Source: Aptenodytes patagonicus (Eukaryota > Chordata > Aves > Sphenisciformes > Spheniscidae). Taken from it: 64,000 bases of DNA. The DNA is taken from positions 29,946,932 through 30,010,931 of the forward strand of contig NC_134950.1 in assembly GCF_965638725.1 (NCBI RefSeq), written 5' to 3'. The translations under genes and the position numbers were made by a program. The first letter of the stretch is position 1; each line of letters begins with the position of its first letter. This document shows positions 61,129-64,000 of the stretch, one piece after another. Below the pieces are notes generated by a model, which was given only the letters and a program-made list of their open reading frames with translations, had not been told where the DNA came from and ran no database searches.

Positions 61129-64000
61129 GAATTTTAATCAGCATTCCTGAATGTGTAGCACCTCAAAGGAAGGGCTGCTCAAAAGGAACTTCAGTCCACT
61201 CCAGACTCTCTCCCAGTGAGTACACTTCTGTTTAGGTACTCGAGGAACATTCATTTTTTCACTAATATTTGACTAAAAAAAAGAAAAGCAGCAGAAGCTG
61301 CTGATAGCTGCCATCTTTCATATATTAGCCTAACTGTTTTGCCTCCACTCTTTCATAATAAGGGAGTTCAGACCCATATCTCTCACATTCCAGTAGAGTT
61401 CCCTAACTACCCACATAAAGTTCAGACTAGAGAGATGTGGGAGGAAATTCTGTGGCCTTCCTAATTGCTGGCCCATCGTGCAGAAAAGAATGCAAAAACC
61501 TGTGAAGTTCGAGAACATAGAGTACAACACGGAGCCTGGAACTAACATAGAGGTTAATTGAAACACTAATCTTGTAGGAGGAATGAAGAACTTTGATTTC
61601 GGTATGTACTTATATTACAACATTGTTGAATCTTTAATAAAAGGAAAAAATAATTCTCACAATGGGTATTTGACCCTATTGCAAATAAACAAGGCCCAGA
61701 GCCAAGATTTCCTCTTCTCAGAGGAAAGCTTTGATCACTAGCTGCTGTATAAAAGATGGTCACTCCCTCTTCCTGTAGATAGAAATAAAGCAGATTTATT
61801 TATTTATTGAGGGTACCAAAATCCTGTTGCTGTGAAACCCCAGCTAATTTCTGCTAATCAGGCATCAACTAACTCTACATGGACTACAACCAAATTGTAA
61901 GTCCCTGAGAAGGGAGATTTGAATTGAACGTGAAATTTTGCAGCTAAAATGTGCCTTTAGCCTGTTATGAATCTGACTCTTAAGCTGCTTTACAAAACCT
62001 GTCCCCTAGGACCTCAAAATCCAGGGTTAAATAAGTGGTTTGTATTTCAAAAAATACAAATCAAGTACAGCATTTTGATATAATACGCTACAGCTCAATG
62101 AACCAAACCTGTCAATGCAAAGAGACTTTTAAATAATCATCTTATCCCTTGTCTTCTTATCCTTTATACTCTTCACTGGCACTCAGTCAACAGGCAGCTA
62201 TTATTCCCATAAAATGTATTTTTTAAAGATTACCAAGAACTTGAATATGTTTAATCAACTTGCTTCCACTCCTGCTGATATGAAGTCTTTTAATTCCTTT
62301 CAGATCTTCATTTTTCACATGAGTGACAGGGCTAAATGCTAGGAAAACAAACCCAGCTTCTTCATACAATCTTTCTTTCCTTACATGGAAAATACTTTTG
62401 TTAGCCACTGAAGTTGAGGGTTGAGTTAATGTGGACCTACTTACTGATTTTTTTACTTCAACCCCACTGATTTCTGAACTGTTTTCCCCTGCACAGAGCA
62501 TTTGTTCAAAAAATTTTGCATGGAAAGTCACAAAGATGTGTATTTTGTAATGTCAGAGCTGAATCCTCTTCTCTCCTTCGTCCATAGGTTTCCTGTGTGT
62601 TCATTTTTCTTGACATCTTCATGACCCTATAGCCTTCTTTCAAATATTTAGGGACATTGCTCAAGAACACCTCTGGGAGGCAAGGACAATCAGGCAAATT
62701 ATTAACTATGTCAGAAGTATCCCAGGAAGTTTGTAGACCAGTTCTCTCATTCCCATTCTACTGCTTCAAATGCAAAGTCAGTCTTCACTCCTGCCATTTA
62801 AGAGAACCTGCTCTCTATGTTATTTGGCAGGCAATAACATTTAAGAGCCTATTTGAGACTTCTATTTTGAAAATTTAATAGTTTGCAAAAAGAGGAAATG
62901 ACAAAAAGCCACTGATTTTAAGTGCTTAAAATTATGTTTCTAAGGGATATATGTCACTGAGATAGCTAAAAAACAGATTACTCAAACATTAGCCACTCTG
63001 CCCCCTATTAGCAGGCCCTACATATGTCTATGCAGTGTTTCCCATTTCAAACACTGCTGCCTAACCTCAAGTATTTCCATGCACCGTTAAAATTGCCAAC
63101 ATTGTTGTTTGTATAGTAACTAAAATAGTTTTATCATATGAGCACAAACACCAAGCTACACAAGGTTTTCAGGCAACCGTTAAATATACATATTCAACAG
63201 AACAAAGATAAAGTATTCCTTTATCTTTGGTTTTTTCTCCCCCATGACTAATTCTCTTCTGTGTTTCTGCTATGTATTGAGAAGCTGATCAAGACAGTTC
63301 AGGCCAGTCAGACTTTCAGGACTTTTTTCTTTACTGAAGGAATACGGAAGAACAACATTAAATGATCTTTAAATAAAGATTGCCTGCATTAATCCTGGTA
63401 ATAAACATCAGAACTGAGTGTTAAGGTTTACAACTGTATTACATACATATCAAGTCAATTAACTATATTTAGTACAACACTATCATTGTGAGATAATATA
63501 GTATTTTTTAAGCATCAGTTCATTTTAAAATGCCTACATTTTTGTAAAAGTCACTAAGAAGTTAACAGTAGAAGAAAGTATTTGACAATATATTTAATTA
63601 ATATAAAATACACACTATACTAGGATGTTGTAATGGAAATACTGCTTCCACCAAAGAAAGATATACAAGCAAGTCAATATTTTGTAAATGGTCCTGTAAA
63701 ACAATATATTGTGGATTCAAAATGAAGTGAGACTACATCAGATAATGATCAAGTTGTGCTAAAGTGTGCTTTTGTACAGCCAAAAGAAGCAGCCCAGGGA
63801 ACTCTGTGCTTTTTATATGAAGACCATAAGTAACTGCTAGTCATTAAAAGTTCTACATTCACATATGCCCAACCAGTCCAGAAAGGGAGGGGAAGCATAG
63901 ATAAGATACTGGTCAGACTTGCTAGTACAAGGCACCAGAGCTGGCTAGGAATTCTGGGGAAGACTTTCTTCCCTTTCTGAAGTATGGCAAAGCGAAAGCA

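Larger units (their letters stand above)
57802..64000 (+). other. CNGB3: CNGB3 intron 2, running off the right edge
   Basis: No further exon could be supported. I looked for a 2-base-phase exon leading to the conserved pre-transmembrane region and found none, so exon 3 probably lies beyond 64000. ORFs here (58594-58905, 59879-60169, 62657-62878) lack matching splice sites or domains. Confidence 0.5.

Noticed and set aside
1..64000. CRISPR arrays, tRNA or rRNA genes, operons
   Set aside because: No regularly spaced direct repeats, cloverleaf boxes or clustered prokaryotic ORFs were seen; the sequence is vertebrate nuclear DNA.

Overview
The window is avian nuclear DNA, most likely from a neoavian bird. 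The evidence is two CR1-type LINE retrotransposon copies with the avian 3' end, several older CR1 fragments, and three solitary LTRs of an endogenous-retrovirus family that I know from bird genomes. The DNA is AT-rich, has almost no long ORFs outside the repeats, and looks like a large intergenic region next to one gene.

The only host gene I can support is at the right end, on the + strand. A 108-bp coding exon (54915-55022) and a 76-bp exon (57726-57801) have good splice sites and compatible phases. Together they resemble the start of CNGB3, the beta subunit of the cone photoreceptor cyclic-nucleotide-gated channel. The match rests on the opening residues, a first exon ending in Gln at phase 0, a second exon opening with Gly-Glu-Asn and ending at phase 1, and a charged Lys/Glu-rich tail. 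Both exons are too short to stand out as ORFs. A homeodomain-site cluster, an E-box and a TATA-like motif lie just upstream. The rest of the gene would lie beyond the right edge.

Layout: 1-12.8 kb is non-coding sequence with LTR copies at 497-1043 (+), 7951-8538 (+) and 12254-12831 (-). A 2.2-kb CR1 copy (A) lies at about 13185-15394 and a 1.2-kb copy (B) at 38471-39671, both on the + strand. From 15.4 to 38.4 kb and from 39.7 to 54.2 kb I see non-coding DNA with microsatellites, a 48-bp tandem duplication (26855-26950) and a small CpG-rich cluster (about 37729-37905). CNGB3 exons 1 and 2 and their introns fill 54.9-64 kb.

The most striking observation is in the two CR1 copies. They differ by roughly 12% over most of their shared length, but a 449-bp block (14553-15001 and 38835-39283) reads as identical. 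That is a signature of recent interlocus gene conversion, or of an assembly artefact. No CRISPR array, tRNA, rRNA or new multi-gene system was seen. All reading was by eye, so boundaries of old repeats are approximate.
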